Below, one piece after another: positions 42,561-51,364 of a stretch of 64,000 bases of DNA. Origin of the DNA: Meiothermus sp. GTDB lineage: Bacteria > Deinococcota > Deinococci > Deinococcales > Thermaceae. Within the stretch, counting starts at the first letter, position 1. Every line of letters starts with the position of its first letter. The translations under genes and the position numbers were made by a program. The stretch is from the NCBI RefSeq assembly GCF_026004075.1, contig NZ_BPIK01000001.1:1714041-1778040 (forward strand), in the 5' to 3' direction. Below the pieces are notes generated by a model. The model made no database searches. It was given only the letters and a program-made list of their open reading frames with translations, and had not been told where the DNA came from.

Positions 42561-43781
42561 TCAGGCCTGGGCTATCTCCTGGCCCTTGTGCAGGGCTTCT
42601 ATCCTATCCACCACATACTCGGCAAAGGGCATGGAAGCCGTCCAGGCCGGCGAGATGGCGTTGAGCACGTGCAGGCCCTCCCCATTGCCCTCGAGCAAAA
42701 AGTCCATCACCAGCTTTTTTTCCTGGTGGTCGTAGAGCTGGGCGCGGATGCCCGGGCGGCCCCAGGTGCGGTAGTTTTCCGGCTTCACCCCTTCCAAGAG
42801 GGCCGCGGCCTGCTGTACGAGGTAGGTTCTGGAGTACTTTTTGATCTCTTCCAGGGCCAGGCTGCGGAAGTTGAAGTCGTTGCGGAAGAACAGAATGGCC
42901 TCGTCGCGCAGAATCGAGAGGGCCTCGAGCGCATCGAAACCCTTCAGCCCCTCGTAGTTCTCGCGCCAGAAAGCCGGAATGGCGGTGGGGCCAATTTTGG
43001 CCTGGCCGTCCACCGTCACCGTGAAGTGGACGCCCAAAAAGGTGTTGCGCAGGTCGGGCACCGGGTAGATGTTGGTTTTGAGCGCGCCCACCGGCTCCGA
43101 GCCGTACACGTACAGCCCCTTGAAGGGCAGGATGCGGTAGCGCAGCCCCACGCCAAAGTCGTGGGCCACCCGGTCGGCGTGCAGCCCCGCGGCGTTGACC
43201 ACAAAGCCCGCGCTGTAGACCTCCTGGGGCGTGATGATATCCCGGCCCCGCCGGCCCTGGTAGGGGCTGTCCAGGCGAATCTCGATACCCTGGGCTTTAC
43301 ACTCGGCGGCGATGGCGGCCATGCACTCTTTGGGATCCACGGTGGCGGTGTTGGGCGACCACAGGGCCAGTTCGGTCGATTTCACCCGCGGTTCGATTTT
43401 TCTGGCCTCCTCGAGGGAGATCAGGTAGGTCTCTACCCCGTTCAGGTCGCCCCGGCGCTTGAGTTCCTTTAGCCCCTCCACCTCCTGCTCGTTTTTAGCC
43501 ACCACCAGCTTGCCGCAGCGGTTGATTTTGAGGCCCCGCGCCTCCACAAACTGCTTCCAGCGGGCGTTGCCCTCACGGGTAAAGCGGGCCTTGAGCGAGT
43601 CGGCGGTGTAGTAAAAACCGGCGTGCAGCACCCCGGAGTTGCGCCCGGAGCCGTGCTGGGCCAGTTCTTTCTCTTTCTCCAGCACCACCACGCTGGCCGC
43701 GGCATCGCGCTTCTTTATCTCCAGGGCAACGGTCAGGCCCACAATACCCCCGCCAATAATCAGGTAGTCGCAGGTTTTCAT
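42561..43781 (-). CDS. lhgO: L-2-hydroxyglutarate oxidase-like FAD enzyme
   Basis: 406 residues. FAD motif YLIIGGGIVGLTVALEI at the N-terminus, then GRNSGVLHAGFYYTADSLKA, LNGVETYLISLEEARKIEP, and FVVNAAGLHADRVA; the C-terminus has KIGPTAIPAFWRENY. This is the LhgO pattern of the DAO family. It oxidises L-2-hydroxyglutarate to 2-oxoglutarate, passing electrons to the membrane pool. ATG at 43790 is an alternative start. Stop is 60 bases from the pgm start. Confidence 0.9.
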   Translation of the reverse strand: MKTCDYLIIGGGIVGLTVALEIKKRDAAASVVVLEKEKELAQHGSGRNSGVLHAGFYYTADSLKARFTREGNARWKQFVEARGLKINRCGKLVVAKNEQEVEGLKELKRRGDLNGVETYLISLEEARKIEPRVKSTELALWSPNTATVDPKECMAAIAAECKAQGIEIRLDSPYQGRRGRDIITPQEVYSAGFVVNAAGLHADRVAHDFGVGLRYRILPFKGLYVYGSEPVGALKTNIYPVPDLRNTFLGVHFTVTVDGQAKIGPTAIPAFWRENYEGLKGFDALEALSILRDEAILFFRNDFNFRSLALEEIKKYSRTYLVQQAAALLEGVKPENYRTWGRPGIRAQLYDHQEKKLVMDFLLEGNGEGLHVLNAISPAWTASMPFAEYVVDRIEALHKGQEIAQA

Positions 43782-43818
43782 CCCTTGCATTCTATGCCGG
43801 CCCGGAAGCAGCTTTTGT

Positions 43819-44886
43819 TCAAGCCCGGTCGCCCGCGTCTTTGACGATGCGCCGCGTGGGGTAGGGAATGACAATCCCTTCGGCGTCGAGCCGCAACTTG
43901 ATGCGGCGGCGGAACTCGCGCCCAATAGCCCACTGCTCCTTGGGCTTGGTGTTGAACAGAACCCGGATCAGGATGCCCGAGTCGGCCAGTTGCTGGATGC
44001 CCAGGGTCTCAGGCGGCTGGTCGGTGAATTTGTCGCGCCACTCGGGGTCGGCGTAAAAGGCCTCGGCTTCCGAGCGCACCACCTCGAGGGCCCGGTCAAT
44101 GGGCGTCTCGTAGGCCACCGAGACGTCCACCACCGCGCGGGCCCAGTCGCGGCTCATCACCGTAACTTGCTGGATGGTGGAGTTGGGGATGAAGTGCACC
44201 CGGCCTTCCAGGTCGCGCAGCACCGTAATGCGCAGGTTGAAACGCTCCACCCCCCCGGAAAGCTGGCCCACGGTGATCACATCGCCCACCCCGTACTGGT
44301 CTTCCAGTAGGATAAAAAAGCCGTTGATCACGTCGCGGATCAGGTTCTGGGCGGCCAGCGAGATGCCCAGCCCCACCACCCCGGCCCCGGCCAGCAAGGC
44401 GGTGACGTTCAGGCCCAGGTTGGACAGGGCAAACAGCACCCCCAGGGCAATAATCAGCACCTTCAAGACCGACTCGAGCACGCTTTTGAGGGTTTGTAGC
44501 CGCACCTGCTCCCGGCTAAACTCCCCCGGCCCCACCGGCATGCGCTGCAGCAGCCGGGGCACCAGGCGCAAAGCCAGCGAGGTCGCCCCCAGAATCAGCA
44601 GCACGGCCAGCCCGCGCTCGCCCAGCCAGCCAAAGAGCACCTGGCCCCAGGCGTAGAAGGGCTCGAGGCGCACCTGCCAGACCTGGGCTCCCAGTGCCGC
44701 TATCATCGCCGCGGTTAGAAGCCACCAGGCCCACCCCGCCCAGCGCCAGTAGCGGTCGTCGCGGGGGTCGGGGGTGAGTGAGGCCAGCCAGCCAGCCAGG
44801 CCGGCCCCGGCCCGCCCCACCCAGAAGCCCAGTATTAGCAAGCCGACAGTGATCAAAACACGTAGCCAGAGGCTCGAGGTCTCCAC
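43819..44886 (-). CDS. MscS-family small-conductance mechanosensitive channel
   Basis: 355 residues from the GTG at 44886, which has a strong AGGAGGGGG upstream. Four to five membrane segments; the pore helix is VTALLAGAGVVGLGISLAAQNLIRDVING, rich in Gly/Ala as in MscS. The beta domain follows: YGVGDVITVGQLSGGVERFNLRITVLRD, and VHFIPNSTIQQVTVMSRDWAR. It would release solutes on osmotic downshock. The long frame before the GTG lies in plsX and is not used. Follows plsX by 11 bases. Confidence 0.93.
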   Translation of the reverse strand: METSSLWLRVLITVGLLILGFWVGRAGAGLAGWLASLTPDPRDDRYWRWAGWAWWLLTAAMIAALGAQVWQVRLEPFYAWGQVLFGWLGERGLAVLLILGATSLALRLVPRLLQRMPVGPGEFSREQVRLQTLKSVLESVLKVLIIALGVLFALSNLGLNVTALLAGAGVVGLGISLAAQNLIRDVINGFFILLEDQYGVGDVITVGQLSGGVERFNLRITVLRDLEGRVHFIPNSTIQQVTVMSRDWARAVVDVSVAYETPIDRALEVVRSEAEAFYADPEWRDKFTDQPPETLGIQQLADSGILIRVLFNTKPKEQWAIGREFRRRIKLRLDAEGIVIPYPTRRIVKDAGDRA

Positions 44887-44897
44887 GCTTCCCCCTC

Positions 44898-45884
44898 CTA
44901 TCCGGCCAGGCGGGCGATGCCGGCCCGCACCCGCTCCACCAGGCCGGCCTCCACCACGCCCTTGGCCTTGCGAATCGCGCTCAGCACCGCCCGCCCATCG
45001 GCGGAGCCATGCCCGATAAACACCGGGCCTTCCACCCCCAGCAAGGGCATGGCCCCGTACTCGGCAGGATCCATCCGGGCGCGCAAACCCTGCAGGGCCG
45101 GGCGCACCAGCAAGGCCCCCAGCCTGGTCAGGAGCGAACCCCCGCTCAGAGCTTCGCGAACCCATTTAAAGATTGTCCGGGCCTCGCCTTCGGAGAGCTT
45201 GAGCACCACGTTGCCGGTGTAGCCGTCGGTCACCACAATATCGGTCGTGCCCTTGAAGATGTCACGCCCTTCCACGTTGCCGTAGAAGCGCAGGCCGGGC
45301 GCGGCCTTGAGCAGGGGAAAGGTTTGCAGGGTGAGTTCGTTGCCTTTGTGCTCCTCCTCCCCGATGGAGAGCAGACCCACGCTGGGCTCCGCTATCCCCT
45401 GGGCCTGGGCATAGGCCGTGGCCATCACCGCAAACTGCACCAGCCATTCGGGCTTGCAGTCTACGTTGGCCCCGCCGTCGGTCAGAAAGGTACGCCCTTT
45501 TTCGCTGGGCAGCTCAATCAGCAGGGTGGGCCGATCCACCCCCCGGATGCGCCCCAGGTTGAACAGGGCCGAGGCCAGCGTGGCCCCGGTGTGCCCCATA
45601 GCCACCACCGCCGAGGCCTCGCCCTGCTTGACCAGCTCCATGCAGACGTTGATGGAAGCCCGGCGCTTTTTGCGTACGTCGGTGGCCTGGTCGTGCATGG
45701 TGATGTACTCGGGGGCTTCAGCGATGGGCAGATCGCCCCCCTGTTGCTGTAGCTCCTGTTTCAAGACCGCCGTGGGGCCTACCAGCACCACCGGGATTCC
45801 CTGCTTGTGGGCTTGTAGGGCGCCTTCTACCGTAACTTTGGGGGCATGGTCGCCTCCCATGGCATCGAGGGCAATCGGTTTCAC
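44898..45884 (-). CDS. plsX: Phosphate acyltransferase
   Basis: 328 residues. PlsX makes acyl-phosphate from acyl-ACP for phospholipid synthesis. Motifs: IALDAMGGDHAP at the N-terminus, ASINVCMELVKQGEASAVVAMGHTG, PSEKGRTFLTDGGANVDCKPE, and TDIVVTDGYTGNVVLKLSEG, then GVEGPVFIGHGSADGRAVLSAI. GTG start, with TAGGCT 7 bases upstream. No fabD/fabH follows on this strand; mscS comes next. Confidence 0.95.
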   Translation of the reverse strand: MKPIALDAMGGDHAPKVTVEGALQAHKQGIPVVLVGPTAVLKQELQQQGGDLPIAEAPEYITMHDQATDVRKKRRASINVCMELVKQGEASAVVAMGHTGATLASALFNLGRIRGVDRPTLLIELPSEKGRTFLTDGGANVDCKPEWLVQFAVMATAYAQAQGIAEPSVGLLSIGEEEHKGNELTLQTFPLLKAAPGLRFYGNVEGRDIFKGTTDIVVTDGYTGNVVLKLSEGEARTIFKWVREALSGGSLLTRLGALLVRPALQGLRARMDPAEYGAMPLLGVEGPVFIGHGSADGRAVLSAIRKAKGVVEAGLVERVRAGIARLAG

Positions 45885-45891
45885 GGGTTAT

Positions 45892-45897
45892 AGCCTA
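45892..45897 (-). promoter_or_regulatory. -10-like TAGGCT of plsX
   Basis: TAGGCT on the minus strand, 7 bases before the GTG at 45884; leaderless pattern. Confidence 0.5.
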
Positions 45898-45909
45898 CGG
45901 CCAACGGCG

Positions 45910-47136
45910 CTACCACGCCACCGGCATGGCCTTGTGCCCCCGGATCACGAACCCACCGGCGTACTCGACCCGGTCGGTAGCCAGGTGGATGTTGGGCAGC
46001 CGCTTGAGCAGGGTCTGGAAGGAGGTCTGGAGCTCGAGCCGCGCCAGGGGTGCGCCGATGCAATAGTGGATGCCCAGACCAAAGGTCAGGTGCTGGTTCT
46101 CGGCACGGGTTAGGTTCAGCCGGTCGGGGTCGGCAAATTTGCGCGGGTCGCGGTTACCCGAGGCATACATCAGGGCTACCTCCTGGCCGCGCCGCAGCGG
46201 GATGCCTTTGTACTCGAAGTCCTCGAGCACCCAGCGCTCGAACATCGGCAAAGGGGTGTCGTAGCGCAGCAGCTCCTCCACGGCCAGCTTGAAGAACTCC
46301 GGGTGGTTCTTGGCCGCCGCCTCCTTGGCCCGCTCCATCTGTTCGGGGTTGCGCGAAAGGGCCAGAAAACCGGCAGTGGTGCCGTTGACCGTGGCCTCGT
46401 GGCCGGCGTTCAGGAGCAGGATGCAGTTGGCCACCAACTCGTCGGGGGTGAGTTTGTCGCCCTGCTCCTCGACCTCCACCAGGGCCGAGATCAGGTCGTC
46501 GCCAGGCTTGCGCCGGCGCTCGTCGGCCAGTTGCCGGATGTAGGCCGAAAACTCCACCACCGCCTGGTTGGCCTCCCTGGCCTGAAGGTCGGTGAAGCCC
46601 AGCTCGTACAGCTTCACAATTTTGGCCGACCACGGGCGCAAAAGGTGTCGATCCTCCTTGGGCACGCCCAGAAGCTCAGCGATCACCGTAACCGGCAGGG
46701 GTTCGGCGTAGTCCCGCAGGAGATCCATCTGGCCCATGTCTTCGGCCCGGTCGATCAGTTCGTTTACGATGCCCTGAATCTTTCCGCGCAGCCCCTCCAC
46801 CCGGGCCGGGGTAAAGGCCTTCATCATCAGGCCCTTGAGCCGGGTGTGCTTGGGCGGCTCGTTGTCGAGCATGTGGTTTTCCTGGAAGTGGTCGAAGTCG
46901 CGGGTCAGCGGGTTGGGCGGCGGCCAGCCCAGCTCGTCGCGGGAAAGGATATGGGTAATCGAGCGGCCCAGGCGCTTGTCGCGCAACAGGTTGGCGATGT
47001 CCTCGTAGCGCAGGAAAAAAATCTTGTTCCAGACCTCGTCGTAGAAGACCGGCAGGTTCTCCCGCAGGTGGGCCAGGGTGGGGTAAGGGTCGTAGATGAA
47101 AGCCGGGTCGTTGATATCGAGGTGATAGGTGTGCAT
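45910..47136 (-). CDS. Cytochrome P450
   Basis: 408 residues, soluble bacterial type. The I-helix oxygen site is LLLNAGHEATVNGTTAGFL (about residue 237-255), the K-helix ExxR is AVEELLRYD, and the heme-thiolate loop is HLTFGLGIHYCIGAPLARLE with Cys near 352. The ATG at 47136 is preceded not by a ribosome site but by TATTAT at the edge of a 137-bp repeat. No redox partner gene adjoins it. Substrate unknown; fatty acid or carotenoid are possibilities only. Confidence 0.92.
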   Translation of the reverse strand: MHTYHLDINDPAFIYDPYPTLAHLRENLPVFYDEVWNKIFFLRYEDIANLLRDKRLGRSITHILSRDELGWPPPNPLTRDFDHFQENHMLDNEPPKHTRLKGLMMKAFTPARVEGLRGKIQGIVNELIDRAEDMGQMDLLRDYAEPLPVTVIAELLGVPKEDRHLLRPWSAKIVKLYELGFTDLQAREANQAVVEFSAYIRQLADERRRKPGDDLISALVEVEEQGDKLTPDELVANCILLLNAGHEATVNGTTAGFLALSRNPEQMERAKEAAAKNHPEFFKLAVEELLRYDTPLPMFERWVLEDFEYKGIPLRRGQEVALMYASGNRDPRKFADPDRLNLTRAENQHLTFGLGIHYCIGAPLARLELQTSFQTLLKRLPNIHLATDRVEYAGGFVIRGHKAMPVAW

Positions 47137-47147
47137 CAACAAAAAGG

Positions 47148-47153
47148 ATAATA
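47148..47153 (-). promoter_or_regulatory. -10-like TATTAT of the P450 gene at the repeat edge
   Basis: TATTAT on the minus strand straddles the end of the repeat, 11 bases before the P450 ATG; TTGAGG inside the repeat lies 16 bases further upstream and could serve as -35. Confidence 0.45.
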
Positions 47154-47287
47154 CCGTTTCCGCTTGAACCCTCAACCGCCATGCGCAGTCAGAGATGAAG
47201 GGTTCAAGCCGACCAAAGGGAGTAGAAAAGCATTTCGGTAGTATCGCTTAGGCTTGTCAAAGTAAACGATACTGCCGAAATGCGTAT
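47151..47287. repeat. 137-bp two-hairpin repeat, full copy C
   Basis: Same length and ends as the copy at 15011, with about 12 differences. In hairpin 1 GAATCC/GGATTC becomes GAACCC/GGGTTC, so a change on one arm is matched on the other. Hairpin 2 keeps 19 pairs except one T-G and one change near the loop. It lies between the P450 start and the trxA terminator. Confidence 0.9.
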
Positions 47288-47290
47288 AAA

Positions 47291-47316
47291 CCCCCCTACC
47301 CATCTGGGTAAGGGGG
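47291..47316 (-). terminator. Terminator of trxA
   Basis: On the minus strand CCCCCTTACCC, loop AGAT, GGGTAGGGGG and a short TTTAT follow, 24 bases after the trxA stop. One unpaired T in the stem; the T run is weak. Confidence 0.65.
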
Positions 47317-47340
47317 CTGAACAATTACCACTAGAGGTGC

Positions 47341-47673
47341 TCAGGCGCTAACCGGGACGTGCTTATTAAGGCGGGCCACAAAGTTGCTCTTGGGGGCTGC
47401 GCCTACCATTACCTCCACCGGCTGGCCGTTTTTGAACAGGATGATGGTGGGGATGCTCATCACCCGGAACTTCATGGCAGTCTGGGGGTTGGCGTCCACA
47501 TCCAGCTTGGCCACCGTCACCTTGCCTTCGTACTCCCTGGCCAGCTCTTCCATCACCGGCGCTACCATGCGGCAGGGGCCGCACCACTCGGCCCAAAAAT
47601 CTACGAGCACATAGGGATGTTCTTTCAAGATGGTATCAAAGTTGGCATCGTTGACTTCGATCGGTTTAGCCAT
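47341..47673 (-). CDS. trxA: Thioredoxin
   Basis: 110 residues. The active site is [21 protein letters not shown], with the cis-Pro loop [15 protein letters not shown] and C-terminal VGAAPKSNF. It reduces protein disulfides in the cytoplasm. GAGGT lies about 9 bases before the ATG. Single gene, ended by a hairpin. Confidence 0.96.
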   Translation of the reverse strand: MAKPIEVNDANFDTILKEHPYVLVDFWAEWCGPCRMVAPVMEELAREYEGKVTVAKLDVDANPQTAMKFRVMSIPTIILFKNGQPVEVMVGAAPKSNFVARLNKHVPVSA

Positions 47674-47772
47674 AGTTATTTACCTCACACAATGGGGCCA
47701 GGCACAGGCCCTCTAGGCTCCACACTCTAGCACGGCTGGCCGGCTGTAGGGAAAGCCGATACACTTTTTATA

Positions 47773-48114
47773 GTGCAAGAGGTCGGTCTGTTGAATAGGC
47801 CCGAATACATCGAGGCGCTTGAGCTTTGGCGTCAGGGGCGGTTCTGGGAGGTGCACGAGGCTTTGGAACCCCTCTGGCTTCGGCTTTCGGGGCCTGAGCG
47901 CGAGCTGACCCAGGGCATTATCTTGCTGGCCGCTGCCCTGCACAAAGCCAAAGACAACCCCAAGGGTGGCTGGCGCAACTTCCAAAAAGCCTTGCGGCAT
48001 CTGGCCAACCTGCCCCAGAACTACCAGGGGGTTCGGGTGGCCGCCTTGATCGAGGAAACCCGGCGGGCCCTGGAAAAAGGCCCCGGCCAGATACCGCCTT
48101 TTCCCTTGTTATGA
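47773..48114 (+). CDS. DUF309-family protein
   Basis: 113 residues or fewer. The family core is EALELWRQGRFWEVHEALEPLW with GIILLAAALHKAKDN following, the DUF309 helix pair. Function unknown; family members are small cytoplasmic helical proteins. The GTG at 47773 overlaps a good -10 box (TATAGT, 47769-47774), so the TTG at 47791, with AGAGG upstream, may be the true start. Confidence 0.85.
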   Translation: MQEVGLLNRPEYIEALELWRQGRFWEVHEALEPLWLRLSGPERELTQGIILLAAALHKAKDNPKGGWRNFQKALRHLANLPQNYQGVRVAALIEETRRALEKGPGQIPPFPLL

Positions 48115-48447
48115 GGTGGTGTGGTCCTCGAGGGTAGCCTCGGGGGCGTTTTTCTTCACCGAGGCGATGCCGTTTTCCATCGCGGTCTGTGAGCTGTACA
48201 TCTCGCTGCGCCCAATCTCCTGGTGGTTGGCGGCTTTGAGGACAAAATAGGGCTCACCGTTGCTGGCGGTGCGGCGCTCGTAGCGCTCATCCAGACCGGC
48301 GTTCTTACGTACCGACTCAATGCCGCCCAGGGCCCCGTCTTTGCTCTGGTAGCGCTCGCTGGTGAGAATGGTCTGGCCGTTGGCGGCCTTGAGGTTGAAC
48401 ATGTACTGACCATCAGACGAGCGGGTGAGAACGAATTTACCTGCCAT
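48109..48447 (-). CDS. YegP-like protein with two DUF1508 repeats
   Basis: 112 residues, two tandem copies of about 50: FVLTRSSDGQYMFNLKAANGQ...AGLDERYERR and YERRTASNGEPYFVLKAANHQ...ENGIASVKKNA. Each copy has the YxFxLKAxN pattern and the GIxSVxKNA helix. Cytoplasmic, function not established. A strong AGGAGGAG precedes the ATG. Overlaps the end of the convergent DUF309 gene by 6 bases. Confidence 0.9.
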   Translation of the reverse strand: MAGKFVLTRSSDGQYMFNLKAANGQTILTSERYQSKDGALGGIESVRKNAGLDERYERRTASNGEPYFVLKAANHQEIGRSEMYSSQTAMENGIASVKKNAPEATLEDHTTS

Positions 48448-48528
48448 GTAACTCCTCCTGAACTGGGTCTATCCACTTCCAGAATAGCAATCAGATATGC
48501 AGGAAATGTGGAAAACGCTTTGCCTAAA

Positions 48529-49356
48529 CTACACTCCACAGCCCCACTCGAGCACCTTCACAAACTGCTGTCCGTTCCAGCGCCAGACCGTACTGCCCCA
48601 CCCTTCGTGCACCCAGTCCTCGGTAATGATCTCCATTTTTCCATCGCCATCGAGGTCGAGGATGGCCCCCAGGCGGCGGGTCACCACGGTGGGCATGCCC
48701 TCGCTGCCGTCGAAGGGCTTTTCGAGGTGGGTCACGTCCAGCACAAACGTACGCAGTTCGGTATCGTTCAGTAGCTTGCGCACCAGGATGAGGCCGTAAT
48801 CCCCCACCTCGCTGGCATAGCTGCCCTCAATCCGTCCGTTGCTCAGGAAAAAGCCGGGCTGGTTGGCGCTCAGGAGAACCTCGTCTCGCCCGTCGGCGTC
48901 GAGGTCTGCCCGCAGAGCCTGGGTGATGTTGGGAGCTTTCTTGATCTTGCGGCGGTCAAGCTCGGCGGCCACTGCCTGCCGGTGGGCGGGGGTGGGGGCG
49001 AAAGAGACCACCGGGCGCGGCTGGGGGTTCCAGGGGGCCGAGATGGCATAGGCCGGGTACTGGATGGCGCGGCGCTCGAGCAACACCAAAGGGGTTTCCC
49101 GGTTCCAATCGCAGATATCGGGGGTTGTGAGCCCCTCCGCCCCCTGGGCTTGGTTGATGCGGCCAGCCGGGCCAAACACCTGGTAGCGCCGGGCCTCGAG
49201 GCGGCTCAACTTCTCGGCCTCGATCCACCGCCCACCCTGAAAAGCGCCTACCACCACGGCCTGCTTGGCCTCGTTCAAACGCAACAGAACCGCACCTTGT
49301 GGGGCCTGCGCCACCGACAAACCCAGCACCATCAGCACACTCCATACCTTCTGCAT
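48529..49356 (-). CDS. Exported protein with FG-GAP/calcium-loop-like repeats
   Basis: 275 residues. A signal peptide (MQKVWSVLMVLGLSVAQA) is followed by a beta-rich body. Two loops, DLDADGRDEVLLS and DLDGDGKMEIITED, have the Asp-x-Asp-x-Asp/Gly pattern seen in VCBS/FG-GAP or integrin-like calcium sites. A final GWGSTVWRWNGQQFVKV recalls beta-propeller blades. Likely periplasmic. Start at 49356 has TACCCT 6 bases upstream. Confidence 0.72.
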   Translation of the reverse strand: MQKVWSVLMVLGLSVAQAPQGAVLLRLNEAKQAVVVGAFQGGRWIEAEKLSRLEARRYQVFGPAGRINQAQGAEGLTTPDICDWNRETPLVLLERRAIQYPAYAISAPWNPQPRPVVSFAPTPAHRQAVAAELDRRKIKKAPNITQALRADLDADGRDEVLLSANQPGFFLSNGRIEGSYASEVGDYGLILVRKLLNDTELRTFVLDVTHLEKPFDGSEGMPTVVTRRLGAILDLDGDGKMEIITEDWVHEGWGSTVWRWNGQQFVKVLEWGCGV

Positions 49357-49362
49357 GTTCCA

Positions 49363-49368
49363 AGGGTA
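49363..49368 (-). promoter_or_regulatory. -10-like TACCCT before the exported protein gene
   Basis: TACCCT on the minus strand, 6 bases before the ATG at 49356. Confidence 0.4.
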
Positions 49369-49440
49369 GCAGAACGGTGTTCGGGCGTGCGTGCTTTTTG
49401 CGTGTCCATGCCCAGGCTTACCAACCATCCCCTAAACGAT

Positions 49441-49446
49441 TAGGCT
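49441..49446 (+). promoter_or_regulatory. -10-like TAGGCT of the asparaginase gene
   Basis: TAGGCT, 7 bases before the ATG at 49454; leaderless pattern. Confidence 0.5.
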
Positions 49447-49453
49447 ATGGGCG

Positions 49454-50449
49454 ATGAATGCGTACACTTACCTCTACCGGGGCGGCCTGCTGGAAAACCG
49501 CCACAAGGTTTCGCTGGCTATTGTGGATCCCTCTGGCCGGGTGCTGGCCTACTGCGGCAACCCCTACCTTCAGGCCCCCCTGCGCTCCTCGGCCAAGCCA
49601 TTCCAGACCCTGGCCCTTTACCTGAGCGGCGCCATCCAGCGCTTTGGCATCAGCCCCGCCGAGGTGGCCCTGACCTGTGCTTCCCACGATGGAGCCGAGC
49701 AGCACGTAGCCATGGCCGCGAATTATCTGCGCAAAATTGGCCTGGACGAAAGCTATCTGGCCTGCGGCACTCATCCCCCTTTCGACGCCGATGCGCGCAA
49801 GGCCCTGCAACAGGCCGGCCAGGCCCCCACCCCCCTGCACAACAACTGCTCCGGCAAACACACCGGCATGCTGGCGGCCGCCCTGGCGCTGGGGGTGAGC
49901 CCCCACGGTTACGAGCAGCCCGAGCACCCGGTGCAGCAGCTCAACCTGCAAACCCTGCGCGAACTATCGGGCCAGCCCCGTATCCCCTACGGCGTGGACG
50001 GGTGCAGCGTACCCACCTTTGCCCTGCCCCTGGCCCCTGCCGCCCGGATGTTTGCCCTGCTGGCCCAGCCCGAGGCCGCCCCTGCAAAGTACCAGGCCGG
50101 CCTGGAGGCGGTTTTCCGGGCTATGCGGCAGCACCCCGACCTGGTGGCCGGCCCCAAAAGCATTGACACCGTGCTGATGCAAAAGCTACCGGGGCTCATC
50201 GCCAAGCGCGGAGCCGACGGCTACTATGGCCTGGCCCTGCGGGATACCCGCTGGGGCCCTGTTGGCATCGCTCTCAAGGTGGAGAGTGGCTCCAACGAGG
50301 CCAGGGAGCCCATGGTGGTCAGGCTGCTGGAAGAACTGGGCCTGCTCTCACCGGAAGTGGAGCTGGAGTGGCGCAGACCGCTCATTCGGAATGTACGCAA
50401 ACTCGAGGTGGGGCATCTGGAGGCGCGGCTCGAGCTCTGCTGGGTCTAG
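49454..50449 (+). CDS. Asparaginase of the serine-hydrolase-like family (ReAV/AnsA-II type)
   Basis: 331 residues. Conserved blocks: PLRSSAKPFQTLAL (SxxK), LTCASHDGAEQHV, and LHNNCSGKHTGMLA, the signature of the asparaginase II Pfam family typified by Rhizobium ReAV. It hydrolyses asparagine to aspartate and ammonia. No signal peptide, so cytoplasmic. A different family from the classic EcA enzymes. The ATG at 49447 in another frame is not used. Confidence 0.9.
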   Translation: MNAYTYLYRGGLLENRHKVSLAIVDPSGRVLAYCGNPYLQAPLRSSAKPFQTLALYLSGAIQRFGISPAEVALTCASHDGAEQHVAMAANYLRKIGLDESYLACGTHPPFDADARKALQQAGQAPTPLHNNCSGKHTGMLAAALALGVSPHGYEQPEHPVQQLNLQTLRELSGQPRIPYGVDGCSVPTFALPLAPAARMFALLAQPEAAPAKYQAGLEAVFRAMRQHPDLVAGPKSIDTVLMQKLPGLIAKRGADGYYGLALRDTRWGPVGIALKVESGSNEAREPMVVRLLEELGLLSPEVELEWRRPLIRNVRKLEVGHLEARLELCWV

Positions 50450-50561
50450 GTCGGTTCTCAGAAAAAACCCGGCCCTGCTCAATAGTCAAAAAGCCGTACT
50501 GAACTTGTTTTTTGCCGCTAGGACAAATTGGAAGGGGCCGCAATTGGCACATCCCGTGCGG

Positions 50562-50567
50562 TAATCT
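50562..50567 (+). promoter_or_regulatory. -10-like TAATCT of pyrF
   Basis: TAATCT, 7 bases before the ATG at 50575; leaderless pattern that also fixes the start. Confidence 0.5.
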
Positions 50568-50574
50568 AACTCCG

Positions 50575-51357
50575 ATGCAAGCTGAGTTTGTTCACGAAGT
50601 AGCCTCCCGCCCACCCCTGGTACTGGGGGTGGATCCCCGGCCCGAGCTGCACGGCCCCAACCCGCTGGCCCACATCCGCCGCTACACCCTCGAGCTTCTG
50701 GAAGCCTTAGCCAGCAGAATCTGCGCCGTCAAGTTCCAGGCCGCTTTCTTCGAGGCCCTGGGCCCCCAGGGGTTCACCCTAATGCACGAGCTGATCGTGG
50801 GGGCCCGGGTGCTCTCGCTGCCGGTGATTGTGGATGCCAAGCGGGGCGATATCGGCTCCACCGCCGAGGCCTATGCTAAAGCCTACCTGCAGGCCTATCC
50901 GGGCGCGGCCCTGACGGTCAACCCCTACCTGGGCCGCGATGCCCTGGAGCCCTTTTTCAACGCGGCCCAGGCCTCGGGGGGTGCGGTTTTCGTGCTGGTC
51001 AAAACCTCCAACCCCGGCTCGGGGCTTTTTCAGGATCTGCCCCTGGAACAGGGAGGGCGGCTGTACCAGGCCGTGGCGGACTACCTGGCCCAGCAGGCCG
51101 AGCAGCAGCGGGTGGGGGACTGGTCGCGGGTGGCGGCGGTGGTGGGGGTGACCTACCCCGAGCAGGTTACCGAGATACGCCAGCGCCTCCCCCACTCCTT
51201 GCTGCTCCTGCCCGGCCTGGGGGCCCAGGGGGGCCAGGCCATCAAGGGGCCGGGGCTGCTCAACTCGGCCAGCCGGGCGCTGTATTACCCTGGCGGCGAA
51301 CCCGGTCTGGAAGCAGCCGTGCACCAGGCCGAGGAATACCTGGCCGCGCTGCGGTAA
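50575..51357 (+). CDS. pyrF: Orotidine 5'-phosphate decarboxylase, long (type 2) form
   Basis: 260 residues. TIM-barrel: [26 protein letters not shown], the catalytic [21 protein letters not shown] near residue 85, and [12 protein letters not shown]. It makes UMP from OMP. Starting at 50575 matches the family; the frame runs back to 50512. Its stop is 8 bases from that of the convergent methyltransferase-TPR gene. Confidence 0.95.
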   Translation: MQAEFVHEVASRPPLVLGVDPRPELHGPNPLAHIRRYTLELLEALASRICAVKFQAAFFEALGPQGFTLMHELIVGARVLSLPVIVDAKRGDIGSTAEAYAKAYLQAYPGAALTVNPYLGRDALEPFFNAAQASGGAVFVLVKTSNPGSGLFQDLPLEQGGRLYQAVADYLAQQAEQQRVGDWSRVAAVVGVTYPEQVTEIRQRLPHSLLLLPGLGAQGGQAIKGPGLLNSASRALYYPGGEPGLEAAVHQAEEYLAALR

Positions 51358-51364
51358 CCCCGGT

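Noticed and set aside
42588-43472. 294-codon plus-strand frame opposite lhgO
   Set aside because: Antisense shadow of a recognised FAD enzyme gene.
44887-45165. N-terminal extension of the MscS gene
   Set aside because: It lies in plsX and is Gly/Arg-rich; the GTG at 44886 has a strong ribosome site.
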